Assembly (NCBI GenBank): GCA_946807835.1
Contig: OX327706.1
Coordinates: 23,735,001-23,799,000 of the forward strand
DNA length: 64,000 nucleotides
Source of the DNA: Ailanthus altissimus
Taxonomy: Eukaryota > Streptophyta > Magnoliopsida > Sapindales > Simaroubaceae
Direction of reading: 5' to 3'
Position 1 is the stretch's first letter, and the number at the start of each line of letters is the position of its first letter. The translations under genes and the position numbers were made by a program. Below, in pieces: positions 42,986 to 54,647 of the stretch. The notes beneath the pieces are model-generated. The model made no database searches. It saw nothing but the letters and a program-made list of their open reading frames with translations, and was not told the origin of the DNA.

Positions 42986-45900
42986 TTTTTTTAAAAAAGA
43001 ATATCAATATTATTGAATATGAAAATCAACAAAGATACATTGACTCAAGATGCGTGACATAGAATACATGCAAACTATATTAACATCATTACAAACACCA
43101 TATTTTGCTAAAACATGAGCCATAATATTTCTGTTACGCCTGATGAAAGAGCAAGCTACATTATTCATATCATTTAGTAGATGAAAATATAAGTAAGAAT
43201 GTCACCCTCGACTCTTAAGAAGGACCACTTATTTTAAGCCTAAACAACATTGAAGCAGTTAAGCTCAATAATATCCATAAAGCAATTATTTTCTAAAGCC
43301 GTTGAGATATGATAGAACAGAGCCAAGCATTCAGTGGTTAGGGGGGAAAAGGAACCAATAAATGACTTCACAAAAGCAAAACTAACCACGCCCAAACTAT
43401 CTCGGATTACCATACCCAAATTTAGCATTCGTTTATCCATATCAATAGCTGCATCAAAATTTGCTTTGTAACAACCAATTGGCGGCGCACACCATTGCTG
43501 CGAACTCCCCATGCTTAAGAAATCAATAACTCGCCTCATATTTTTTATAAATAGCAGTTTGTTGAACCGAATCAGCGTACCCAATAAATACACCGCAGTG
43601 CACATGGTTTCCAATATCTCTAGGGCCAAGAACAACGACACATGCAAAGCCCCCATATGCAAGGTCTCCAACATCACAGATACCTTGAACTTCTTCAACA
43701 CCATTTATGTGAGCAGCACTTGCAAATTGTTCAAATAAATAAATGTCAATAGAATCACTTTTCATAAAATTCACAGAGAATATAGTCAACTGATTCAAGA
43801 ACATTCCTCGGATCTTCCACTATGTTCTGAAAAAGCATTATTTCGAGCTCACCAACGCCTCCATAGCAGCATACAAGTACATTCAACATCTTGAAGTAGG
43901 GCATGCAAAACGAAATCAAGCAACAGCTCATTAAATTTGCGAAGCTCCACAAGCCTTCACGTCTTGCTAGAAAACACACTTAACTCCCACACAGCACTAG
44001 AGAAATGGCATGTAAATAAGGCATAAACAATCAACTCCTCTCTATCCATAGGACGTCGACATACCCTAGAAATATCTAACCATCGTAGTGATAGATTCAA
44101 ACTAGTAGGAAGCAAATTCCACAAGCTCACCAAATGAAAAACTTCACCTTTTGTGGTATATTCAACCCCCCAAGCTTCCTCCACCATTGCTTTATAGAGG
44201 ATAAGTTGTTACTACCTAAATCATCAATCAATGTCGCCCCAACATAGTAAGTTGACTTTATAAAAAAAACATTCCGAAGTGTTTTAGTGCCATAACAATT
44301 TATTTGAAGCTCCAAAGGCCCTAATCGAGATAGATAAAATAAGATGCACATTCACCTCCCACAATAAAGACTGAAGAAATGGCAAATTTCAACCCCTACT
44401 AGGAAGGAGAACATCTGATACTTATAGATATCATTCTCGAAATTAGGAGTGATGGGTCGTGGAATAAAAGGGTTAGAAAATAAGGCTATAGAAGAACTAT
44501 GATTAACACACCATCTAACTCCAAGTCACAATAGATCTCTGCCCTATATGAGGCTATGCCATAAGAAAGAACCGCCATATCCCTTAAATGCTTCCACGAA
44601 AGACTGATTAGGATAGTATTTATTTTTCAAAATTCTAGAAGCTAGGGACTCTAGGTTGCTGAGGATGTGCCATCCCTACTTAACCAACATGGCTTTTTTG
44701 AACAAGGATAAATCCCTAAATCCTAACCCTCTATCTTGTTTAGGTAGACACACCAAATCCTATTTTAGCCAATTAATTTTTATAGATTCACTAGTATACC
44801 CCTACCAAAATTGTCTAATCAAGGAAGGTAGGTTATTGATGACCAACCCAAAAATAGATATTGCATACGTGAGAATAGCTTACACAACAACCTAAATAAG
44901 CATCACCTTGCCACCTATTGAAAATAATTTTGATTTCCATGCTTGAAGCCGCCTTCATACCCAACCTATAATGCACTGGAAAATAATCCTCTAATTTTTG
45001 CCAATAATAGAAGAGAGACCGAATACCAGTCATGTGGTGCAGTATAATGGATCTCTAGGATTAAGAAGAAAAAAAATAGCCTGGTGAACTCCTTGACTAA
45101 TATTAGGGCTACAAGTAACTAAAGATTTCTGAAAATTAATCTGTTGTCTAGAAATCTCAGTATATGTGGAAAGGATATTTGTAATACACAAACAATCTGA
45201 AATAGTGGCTCGACAAAAGATGAGACTATCATCTGAAAAAAAAAAACAGATGATTAACCTGTAAACCATTACGTTCATAAGCAAAGTTACTAAACTCCCC
45301 TAATTCTTCAGCCTTATTTAACAAATAAGAAAATCTCTCAACACAAACCAAGAACAAATATGGAGATAATTGGCACCCCTATTTTAACCCCTGAGAAGGC
45401 TTAATTGAGCATGTAATTATACCATTAAAATGAAGAAAAACTCCATTGTTGAGAGGCAATTATAAATGATGTTGACCTAGCGCAACGAAAACCTACTCTT
45501 TGAAGCATAAATGAAAGAAAATCTCATTCAATTCTATCATAAGCCTTACTCAAGTCTAACTCTAAGGCCATAAATTCCACGAGCCAAAATGCCTCCGTTA
45601 GAGAGAATGCAGAAGCTCAAACCCTGCTATAATATTATCAAAAATCAACGGTCCTGAAAGAAAAGCACTTTGATTTTCAAAAATGACCTCTGAGAGAACA
45701 AGCTTTAGACAATTGGCAAGAACCTTGGCTATAATCTTGTAAATAACATTGCAGAGACTAATTAGTCTAAACTCTTTAATAGTGAACGAGAGTAATTTTC
45801 AAGAAAAAATTTCTCACATCAATCCCTATAATATACCAACACTATTGGTAGAAAGTTGCATAAAATCCATCTGGACCTAGTGCCTTGTGTGGAGTCTTAA

Positions 45901-48650
45901 AGAAAATTACATTATGAACTTCAAAGGCTGTAAATGGCTCTTGCAAGAGTAAAACTGAATTATTAGATAACCTAGTCCGAAGACCAAGATACAAAGAATC
46001 CATCCTCTATACTTTGTGCTTGGCTAAACATAAGAGGTCTTGAAAGTGGCCACATAATCTCTGATATCTCCTCCAATGATTCACGCCACCTACTCGAAGC
46101 ATTGAAGAGCCCTCCAATAACATTTTTAACTCTACGATTAAAGGTTTTGGCATGAAAATACTTAGTATTCTGATCCCTCCACGAAACAATCCACACGTAC
46201 CCGTTGATGCTAATATTGTTCTTCCTTTAAGAGTAAAACTCTCCAACTCCCTAGCTTTCAAATCTCTACTACATCATCCCGTGAATGCCTTAGTAGCTCT
46301 TTAAGTGACTTACAAAGCTTCTTTATTTTGTATGGGATCAAACCCCTATTTGAATAATTTCAAGCCATCAACTCAGAAACACATGCATGTAATTTGTTAA
46401 ATATGGGGTTTGGCTCATGTTGCCATGCAACAGCTATAATATCCTGACAAGCAGTGACTTTGAGTCAAAATGGCTTAATATAGAATCTGTGTTGACAACA
46501 AGTCTGGGCTTTACGAAAAGATGTCAGAGATATATGAAGGGGCCGATGATCTAAGCTGTAAACGTCCTTATAATTGGCTTTTAATTGTAGGAATAAGGAT
46601 TTACAACTCTCACAACAATTAGCTCTATCCAACCTTTCTAGAATTGCTTCGCCATCTCTCCCCACACCTTTCCATGTAAATCTCGACCCATCAAATCCTA
46701 AATCCAATAATTGAGTTCATCCAACACATTTTAGAAGTCAAGCATTGAATGTTTGACAATAGAAGAACCTATTTTATCCTACATAGTTAGTATTTCATTA
46801 AAATGACCCAAGAAAAAGAAATAGAAGCCCGCCTATACCTTTTAACCTACTCAATAGAGTCCAACTATACCTTCATCCATGCCTTACTAGATTACAATAG
46901 AAGCCCACCGCCCTCCAATTGTTCTGAAGGTTATCAAGAACAATAACCTCAATGTGAAATCTAGAGTATTCAACCACTATGACTTGCCAAGATTCATCCC
47001 ACAACTGTTACCAAGATTGTCCACTTAAAAAGAATGCTTATACCCAAGACTATTACATATCCTCTTAGCTCACTGTCCAAACAATTTAGTCTCGAGGATG
47101 AAGACCAAATTGAGAGGAAAATATGCAAGAAGCTTTTGCAGACTTCTTACTACATAAGGTTTTATCATCTCCCATGTATTCCAACTTAGGATACTCCCCG
47201 TTGTTGGTGGGGCTGTCCCATAGCATCCGCCTTTGTAGTAACGGTATCACCATCCATATTCGGTCGCTTGCCTGAAGAGGAACTTTTCCCATCTGTTTTT
47301 TTTACATTTCCCTGAACCCGAACTTACAACCACCTCCTTTGCAATCTTTGAATATTCCAGCCGAAAGTTTTTTGCCCATCGCAAAGCTTGGGTGTTACTT
47401 TGGCGTTATGAACGTTTGCATAAATGAGTGGGTGAACATATGACTGTGAAGATGGGATCAATGGAAAATGTTAAAATTACAATACTAAGCCTAAGATTAA
47501 GTCTAAATTTTACAAGTCCAATTCTTAAAATTTCTAAGTTAGGTAAGATATTTTGGAATTAATAATTAAAAAAATAAGTATTATAAACTTATATGGTTAA
47601 TAAATTTTTACAATATTTTATTTGTATGGTTTTAGTTTATTGGAATTAAGTATCACCCCCCACCCTCTCTTCCTTTATTTGGTTTTTGCAAGCAAGTAAG
47701 TTAAGAATAAAGAGTTCAAGTATTTGATCAATTGTTGAGAGTTTAGAGTGTTAGAGAGTTGAGCAAATAATAAGCTCAACAAAAAGTGTGTGAGTGTTGA
47801 GTTATGAGTATTGTGTTGTAAGTGAGAAAAAGTAAGAGTTTCTAAAATTTGTATTGCAAGTTTTGAGTTTGTTGTATTAATAAAAGTGTTCTATTTGTGC
47901 TCAATTATACTCAACAAAAAATGTGTCTAAGATCTACTGGGAATCTAATATAGCCAAAGAATACACGAAGACACTTATAGAAACTTGGATATCCAAAGCC
48001 TTAGCCATACTATAAGATGAAGTCTTAAAGACAAATGGCAAAGCACTCCAAGAAGTTGAAGTGAATTCAAACTCTATTGACAAAATCTTAACAGGATGCG
48101 TAGTCTCAATAGTCATTATAAGAGCCATATTTAAATTTGAACCCTCAGTAGAATTAGTCTCCATTTGAAAATGATCTTGCATGATCATAGGAACATTTAT
48201 CTATGAACAATGCACACGTGTATTAGCTGGAGAAGAGACCAAGTTATTCCAAAGGCACCGCCATTTAAGCTATCACTATTTTGAATTTGATTTTACATGT
48301 CCTTGGGAGAGTTTGAATTTAAACTAAGAATATTTGTCGCAAGCAAAGGAAGAACCATATCACTATCAGCAGCACTACCGTTATGACCATCATCCTGGAT
48401 CTAAGAGTCGTTCCAACCTCATAAACCCTACCCACACCAAGCACACTAGTTGCTTTTGACTCAACCTACTTATCCTGAATAAAAGGAGATGACAGGACCA
48501 GACTCGAGCCCTTTTTGAGAATCGAGACGGATCCTGCGATGACATAAGATTATTATACCTTTTACTCATTGCATTTGATACAACAAGGCTACCTGTCTCA
48601 ATAAAAGTGTACACGTGTACTCTAATATATATAAAAATATACAAATACAC
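42986..48650 (-). mobile_element. L1-type LINE, decayed, minus strand
   Basis: Reading the minus strand from right to left gives, through many stops, an ORF1-like region (about 48,650-47,290), an endonuclease part (LGFDGSRFTWKGVGRDGE, LERLDRA, then LDHRPL; 46,705-46,540), the RT lead-in (RILSIFMPKPLIVE region near 46,150) and the RT core with FSDDSLIFCRAT (45,240-45,205). A zinc-binding region (GLNIPQKVKFFIW at 44,170-44,130; VYALFTCHFSSAVWELS near 44,000) and a C-terminal RNase H (CAPPIGCYKANFDAAIDMD, GMVIRDSLGVVSFAF; 43,495-43,370) follow. The T run at 42,987-42,995 would be the poly-A tail. Order and domains match plant L1 LINEs with an RNase H. A solo LTR interrupts ORF1. The 5' end is approximate. 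Confidence 0.78.
47469..47916 (+). mobile_element. Short solo LTR inside the LINE ORF1 region
   Basis: A 448-bp block runs from TGTTAAAATTAC to ACTCAACA, flanked by GAAAA (47,464-47,468) and AAAAA (47,917-47,921). Its second half is rich in GTTGAG/GAGTGT words. Size, ends and duplication suggest a Ty1/copia solo LTR. Confidence 0.7.
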
Positions 48651-50590
48651 AGACTAAGACACTCATGCAGCTATGCGTGTCGTGGACCAACCTCAAAATG
48701 TGAAGATTATATCACACTGCACGAATTCCTATGACAACCTAAAAAAATAGAAAAAATGGTGAGCTTGTGGCTCAATGAGTGGACATAATTAGAAAATATT
48801 ATATACTTTATATGTATTGTACACATATAAATCTGTAAAATACAATAATCATGAAACTGTATACTTGTAGTCAATAAACTTGTACTGAAAGTATGAACTA
48901 TCATAAAATCTGTGCTAAAACTAAAATCATAACATAATACTAGGGATCTGAAAATCTGAAAGTGTAAATTATCATGAAATCTGTTATGAAGATAAATATA
49001 TGTAACATAGCTCTGAGAATACATACCTTTTATACTATATACATACTGAAAACCACACCAAACTTGTACCTAAGAAAACTAGTCTAATATGGCGGAGTAA
49101 CTCACACACAGGCAGAGTAGGGGATCTAAACTGGTCTAACCCGGCGAAATGTTGCATCGCTCGGGCAGAGCAAATTAAACTGGTCTAACGCATGCGCAGA
49201 GCAACTACACTAAATGGGAGAGTACACATATGCTGGTTCAAAAACTACTACTATATAATATCATGAGCATAATTATTTTAAAATAAGTATTAATATACTG
49301 AATGCAATCATAATTTATACTATAATAAATTCTAAAAATATTTATGAATATACTAAATAGCATAATTATTTTTCTGTCTAAAATAAATTATGACTAAATC
49401 TAATAATGTGTAATTAAATTATATACTATTGTATTAAAAGCATATAAAATATATATATATATATAATTATCCACTCACAAAAGTGCGCTAATCTTGAGCT
49501 AAGTCTAGATTCTGAGATTTACTCGCTATAGACACACTTACTAAATTATAGGGTGTAAAAATATATCATTAGTATCAATACGTAGTATAAAAACTAAAAC
49601 ACAAATATTCTAATATCGTAAAATTGTTACCCGTTGAATCATTGGGTGTAAATCTAATTACCCAAACTTATTTTCCTATATTTTCTTTTTATTTCTTCTC
49701 TCTCTTTTTTCTCTTTCGGTTCTTTTCTTCTTCTTCTTCTTTTTCTTCTTCTCCTCCTCCTATTTTCTTTCTCTTTTTCTTTTCTCTTTTCTGTTTCGAC
49801 TTTTGCTTCACGTGTATTACAAGAGATGTTACCTTTATGTTCCCCACAGCCTGTTTCTTTATTAAAAGTACTCAAGAGCAAAAAACAAAAGCCTATAAAG
49901 TTTTAAAAAATGGTGGTTTTTAGGCTTCTTTAGAACAGCCGAGTAATCTTCAAAATAGTCTCTAAAAGTATGGTTGAGCATACCACAAAATGAACAAAAA
50001 TTTAGAAGCTTTTCATACTTAAAAGACACCTAATGCAATCTATCTATATTTCTCAACTGTAAGTGAACAAAAATCTGTAAGTTTTTCATACTTAAAAGAC
50101 ACCCAATGCAACCTATCTATATTTCCTGACTGTAACATCAACCCTTTTTGAAATGGCTTGCAGAAATTTAGTTGAACTCTGATGCAGAGAAAGTTCCTCA
50201 AACATGATCCCATTCCATCTGTATCCATTTCTTAAAAAATGCTAATTTTGTTTTCAATCAACTCTGTAAATTTTGCATTCATATGAACAAGATTAAATAT
50301 CTAAACCCAAAAAGGAATTATATGAAACTTGAGTTTCGTAGCAATGTCATTTTTCGTAACTGGCTCCATAACAAAGAAGAAGCGACTAAAGTTCTAAGGT
50401 TGTAATAATATCACTTTCTTTCTATCGTTCTCCCGACCAAACTCCCACAGAAACACATCCATGCCTAGCCATTTGAATTGGAGACTGCCTTCAAATTTTC
50501 ATAGATTTTTCATCGTACTCTGATAAAGCATCTAGTTGGAAATATTTCCTTCTTAAGACTTTGATAAATAAAATAAATATTTTGCCTCTA
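48651..50590. repeat. Probable degraded LTR material, minus orientation, no gene
   Basis: The block contains a CTGGTCTAAC word repeated near 49,110-49,190, an AT run near 49,450-49,465, a long pyrimidine tract (49,680-49,800) and a 73-bp tandem duplication (49,991-50,136). The pyrimidine tract resembles that in the LTRs of the element B family. No ORF is credible. Family and ends could not be fixed. Confidence 0.4.
49991..50136. repeat. 73-bp tandem duplication
   Basis: The unit beginning TGAACAAAAAT and ending ...CAACTGTAAG / ...GACTGTAAC occurs twice in a row (49,991-50,063 and 50,064-50,136) with about ten differences. Confidence 0.8.
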
Positions 50591-50639
50591 GTTGGTGTCG
50601 TAGCACCAAAGCATCATCAACACCTAACACCTCCTTTGA

Positions 50640-51542
50640 ATGCTCACAATTATTGGAGAAATCACCCTTTTCCCAGTGAGATTAGGTTAAAGTGTAGAAC
50701 TCTAGTTAAGTTCAACCTTGAATATTAACTTCTTTACATAACGGAATAACCTGTATATCAAGTAAAATAGTAAGAATTCAAAGCAGAAAATAAATAGCAT
50801 AACTCAATCACTTACGTGGTTTAGCCAATTGCCTACGTCCATGGTGGATCCAATAATCCTAACCGCTTTTATTAACTCCTTAGAAATTTTACAAGAAAAA
50901 CTCAATTAAAAACCCTCAAAAGGACCTAATGTTTAGTGTACCCTTACTCTACTACGAGCAATGAATATTCAAACGATTGTTCCACCTTAGCGCACACAAA
51001 CACTTAGTGTTTACCCAGTTTTTTCTTCTCTTAGAGTCTCTCTTAATACTTGATTTCAACTAAAGAGTTTACAAGTATTTATATAGGGGTTATTTCATGC
51101 CTACTAACCATATTCCTTATTGGAGTAAGAGTCCATTTATTTTGAAAGTTTAAAACTTTCCAAAACTTAGAAATCAGAAATAAAAATGGACTTTTCCCAC
51201 TCTGGCGCCGCGGCGCTGAGGTCCTGGAGCAGCAGCATTGGGTCTTGACACGTCCAGTGCTGCGGCACTGGGAACCTGGTGCCATAGCACTGGAGTACTG
51301 GTCTAAGCATTGCGGCACTCAACCTTGGGCGCCACGGTGCTAGCCCTATTTCTAGCTCTGCGCTTTTTTCTCACTTCTTTCTCTTCTTCGAGTCTCGTTT
51401 CACTTTCCTCTTCGTGTTCCACATGTCCTAAACTTCTCCATGCATGTCACACGCGTTCTTGACTTCTTGTGACTCTCTTTTTTTATATTCATTTTAATTC
51501 TTATCCAAATAAAATTATTGAATCACTAAATCTCTAATAACA
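50640..51542 (-). mobile_element. Probable Ty1/copia solo LTR, minus strand
   Basis: On the minus strand it begins TGTTATTAGAGATTTAGTGATTC at 51,542, similar to the LTR at 39,802 (TGTTAGAATTTGGTGATTC). Both have a G+C-rich island (here 51,200-51,345). CACTTACGTGGTTTAGCC near 50,810 is a word often seen in plant copia LTRs. The far end, near 50,600-50,640, and the target duplication could not be fixed. Confidence 0.5.
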
Positions 51543-53201
51543 ATCAATAGAAAAAGATTGCCACAAATTTAAAAGGAGAAAATGAGCCCAACAAAGGACG
51601 AAACCAACATTTGTGGAGCAAATTTAAAGAGAAAAAGAGAATATATATATATATATATAGAACACTATGAAACAACCTCTTTTTTTATACTACTTAATGT
51701 AGCATAACATTGTTGGGAGATAAATATAAAAATAATAATAATAATAAATTAAGTAAATAATGGGATGAGAATTTAGTCAAACCTACTATGACATGCCAAA
51801 TAATATGGGTGGGTTATATAACTAAATTTATTTATGTAGTATTAGTTAATAAAAAAATAACAACAAAATTATGAGTGTTAATAATAAAATAAAAATCAAT
51901 TGTAGGTATAAAGAGTAAATGAGCATGAAAAGTATTTCAGTAGGTTAAAAAAAAAATTATTGTTTGCTTTCATCCGATTCTTGGTCACGTGAAAAGGAGG
52001 TCCATTAAGCAACTCTTTTTGGCTAGTTATGCCAACGCCTAGGAATTAATTTAACAAGACAGAAGGTCGACCTTGTGAAATGAACATGAAAATGGTCGAT
52101 ATTTGATATGATTATTTTTTTCTTTTTAATCATAGATATTCGGTCGATTATAGTTCGCCAATTATTACACTAATAATTTGCACTGATTGCGGAGATTTCA
52201 GTTGACTGATAACTTTCTCAAATTAAACCTCAAAATAGCTTTTGCAGAAATATATAATCAGCATCACGCGTTCGACTAATTTGTTATCCTTTGGTTGTTG
52301 CAAACAACGAGTGGGATAATCAAGAATTAATGTTAGATCAAGCTAAACTAAAACATATATTGTTTATAAGTTCATAAAATATTTCTCTTAAAAGAATTAT
52401 AATAATATAAATAATTTTTTTTAATTAAAAAAAATCTAATGCTTACAAAGAAGGACTTTATGGTTGAAGATGTATATTTTATAAAATAAAAAATAAAATG
52501 TATAAATAAATGGTGCAAGGACATTGAAATACTATTATGATACTTCATAGTTAAGAGAATATTTACTTTGTAATATATAATTTTCATAATTTTAGAAGTT
52601 TATTTCACATATTAAACGAATCATATCTTCAAATTTTAAATTCTAAATATAATTTATTTAAAAATTGCTTAACTACTTTTTGTATTAAGGGACTATAAAA
52701 AAAAAAAATATTTATCGGGCTAATCTATATGCTAATTATTTCATAAGGTTGTGGAAATTTTCCAGTATAACCCGGCTAGACGTTTCTAACTTTCACCCCT
52801 GCTTACCAATTTCCACCAATGAGATTGAACATTATACACATGCATTGTTAATGATCATATTAAATGGAAAATTATTGTCATAATATTAAAATAAGACCAT
52901 TCGTCATAATAATAAAATATAAGCATCCGAAACACGTTCCGAAGATTCTTTTGATGAATTATTTTATTGCTGTGTTCTCATGAAACACGCTCTATCGCGT
53001 GTTATTCGTTTTCAAAAACCCTTTTTCAGTCTAAATAACTACTGATTTTGCTTTTATACATATATATATATATATAGTGTGTGTGTGTGTGTGAAACCAA
53101 TGCACCAAACACAGGCCATTCCAAGCCCTGCTGCTTTAATTCCATTCACTTTAAATCCCTTTCCCCTGTAAACTTTCAACTTTTTAAGTCCAATAATAGC
53201 C
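51543..53201. other. Upstream region of UGT copy 2
   Basis: AT-rich intergenic DNA with (AT)n near 51,645-51,659 and (AAT)n near 51,730-51,746. A (TA)n-(GT)n microsatellite at about 53,060-53,093 lies where the TATA box would be expected. No gene is visible. Confidence 0.6.
53060..53093. repeat. (TA)n(GT)n microsatellite in the promoter of UGT copy 2
   Basis: About nine TA units are followed by about eight GT units, ending 108 bp before the ATG. The TA part could serve as the TATA box; its length is likely to vary between individuals. Confidence 0.85.
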
Positions 53202-54647
53202 ATGCAAATCACAAAAATTCATGTAGCCTTACTCGCTAGCCCTGGAATGGGGCACCTTATCCCAGTTCTTGAGCTCGGCAAACGCTTTGTCATTCAACAC
53301 GACGTACAAGTCACCATCTTTGTTGTGGGAACTGATGCCTCAACTATTCAGTCTCAGCTTTGCAACTTTCCAAATCCTAATAAGCTCTATAATATTGTCT
53401 CACTCCCGACGGTGGACATATCCAGCCTAGTTGACGCAGATATAGGGGGAAAATTAATACTGATGATGCACGAGTCCTTGCCGGCCCTCCGATCAGCTAT
53501 CTCTGAAATGAAGTGCCGTCCGATAGCCTTGATTGTTGACTTGTTTGGAACCGAAGCTATGGCGGTTGCTGACGAGTTTGAGATGTTGAAGTATGTGTTC
53601 ATTCCTTCTAATGCGTGGTTTCTTGCGGCCACAATATATGCTCCAGCGCTTGACAAAAAGCTTTTAATAGAAGAGCACCTGAACCAGAAGAAACCATTAA
53701 AAATCCCCGGTTGTACGCCGATTCGGTTCGAGGATACTCTGGAACCCTTTCTGCAGCCAAATTGTCCAAATTATGATGGGTTTTTAAGTGTGGGGATAAA
53801 GATGTCAACGGCTGATGGAATTTTAGTGAACACATGGGAAGATCTCGAGTCCAAAACACTTAGAGCCTTTAGAGGCACGAATTTGTTATCATGCGTAGCT
53901 AAGGCACCGGTTTATCCAGTTGGTCCGATGGTAAGACCGGTTGCATCGCCCGTTTTGAAGAACGAGTTGCTGAATTGGCTAGACAAGCAACCTAACGAAT
54001 CAGTGATTTACGTATCATTTGGAAGTGGTGGGACATTATCAGCCAAACAAATGATCGAACTTGCATGGGGCTTGGAATTAAGCCAGCAAAGATTCATTTG
54101 GGTGGTTCGCCCTCCCATGGAGAATGATGCATCAGAGTATTATCTGACGGCAGGCAACTCTGCGGGTAAATTTGACTACTTGCCAGATGGGTTCCTGACT
54201 CGGACCAGCAATATCGGATTGGTGGTTCCTATGTGGGCCCCACAAACAGAGATACTGGGGCATCCATCAGTGGGTGGATTTTTATCACATTGTGGATGGA
54301 ATTCAACGCTAGAAAGTATAGTCAATGGGGTGCCAATAATTGCGTGGCCACTATTTGCAGATCAAAAAATGAACGCTGCAATGCTATCCGAGGAGATTGG
54401 TGTGGCCGTCCGATCAAAGGAGTTCCCAACGGAGAGTATAATTGAGAGGGATGAGATAGAGATGATGGTGAGAAGGATCATGGTGGACAAAGAAGGGCAA
54501 GCAATAAGAATCAGAGTCAAGCAACTAAAATATAGCGCACAGAAGGCTTCTAATAAGGGTGGTTCATCCTATAATTCATTGTCACACGTTGCCAAAGAAT
54601 GCGAGATGAATTTGCAAGGAATAATAGCAAAGGTCCAAGGTGCATGA
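53202..54647 (+). CDS. UGT72: UGT72-family UDP-glucosyltransferase, copy 2
   Basis: It is complete, 481 residues, single exon, with His18, Asp113 and a normal PSPG box at 345-388 (NGVP and FADQ at its end). Over codons 1-340 it differs from copy 1 at only about ten residues, with a run of more than 110 identical codons; from about codon 370 the proteins differ at more than 25 of about 110 positions. The upstream flanks of the two genes are not alike beyond about 20 bp. Such a sharp change suggests gene conversion of the N-terminal, acceptor-binding half. The C-terminal tail (GIIAKVQGA) is its own. It likely acts on the same acceptors as copy 1. Confidence 0.95.
   Translation: MQITKIHVALLASPGMGHLIPVLELGKRFVIQHDVQVTIFVVGTDASTIQSQLCNFPNPNKLYNIVSLPTVDISSLVDADIGGKLILMMHESLPALRSAISEMKCRPIALIVDLFGTEAMAVADEFEMLKYVFIPSNAWFLAATIYAPALDKKLLIEEHLNQKKPLKIPGCTPIRFEDTLEPFLQPNCPNYDGFLSVGIKMSTADGILVNTWEDLESKTLRAFRGTNLLSCVAKAPVYPVGPMVRPVASPVLKNELLNWLDKQPNESVIYVSFGSGGTLSAKQMIELAWGLELSQQRFIWVVRPPMENDASEYYLTAGNSAGKFDYLPDGFLTRTSNIGLVVPMWAPQTEILGHPSVGGFLSHCGWNSTLESIVNGVPIIAWPLFADQKMNAAMLSEEIGVAVRSKEFPTESIIERDEIEMMVRRIMVDKEGQAIRIRVKQLKYSAQKASNKGGSSYNSLSHVAKECEMNLQGIIAKVQGA

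Noticed and set aside
47934..48188. 84-codon minus-strand ORF as a separate gene
   Set aside because: It lies in line with the ORF1 region of the decayed LINE and beside the inserted LTR, so it is best read as LINE remnant.
49654..49881. Arg/Lys/Glu-rich ORF on the minus strand
   Set aside because: It is the translation of a pyrimidine tract (49,680-49,800), not a protein gene.
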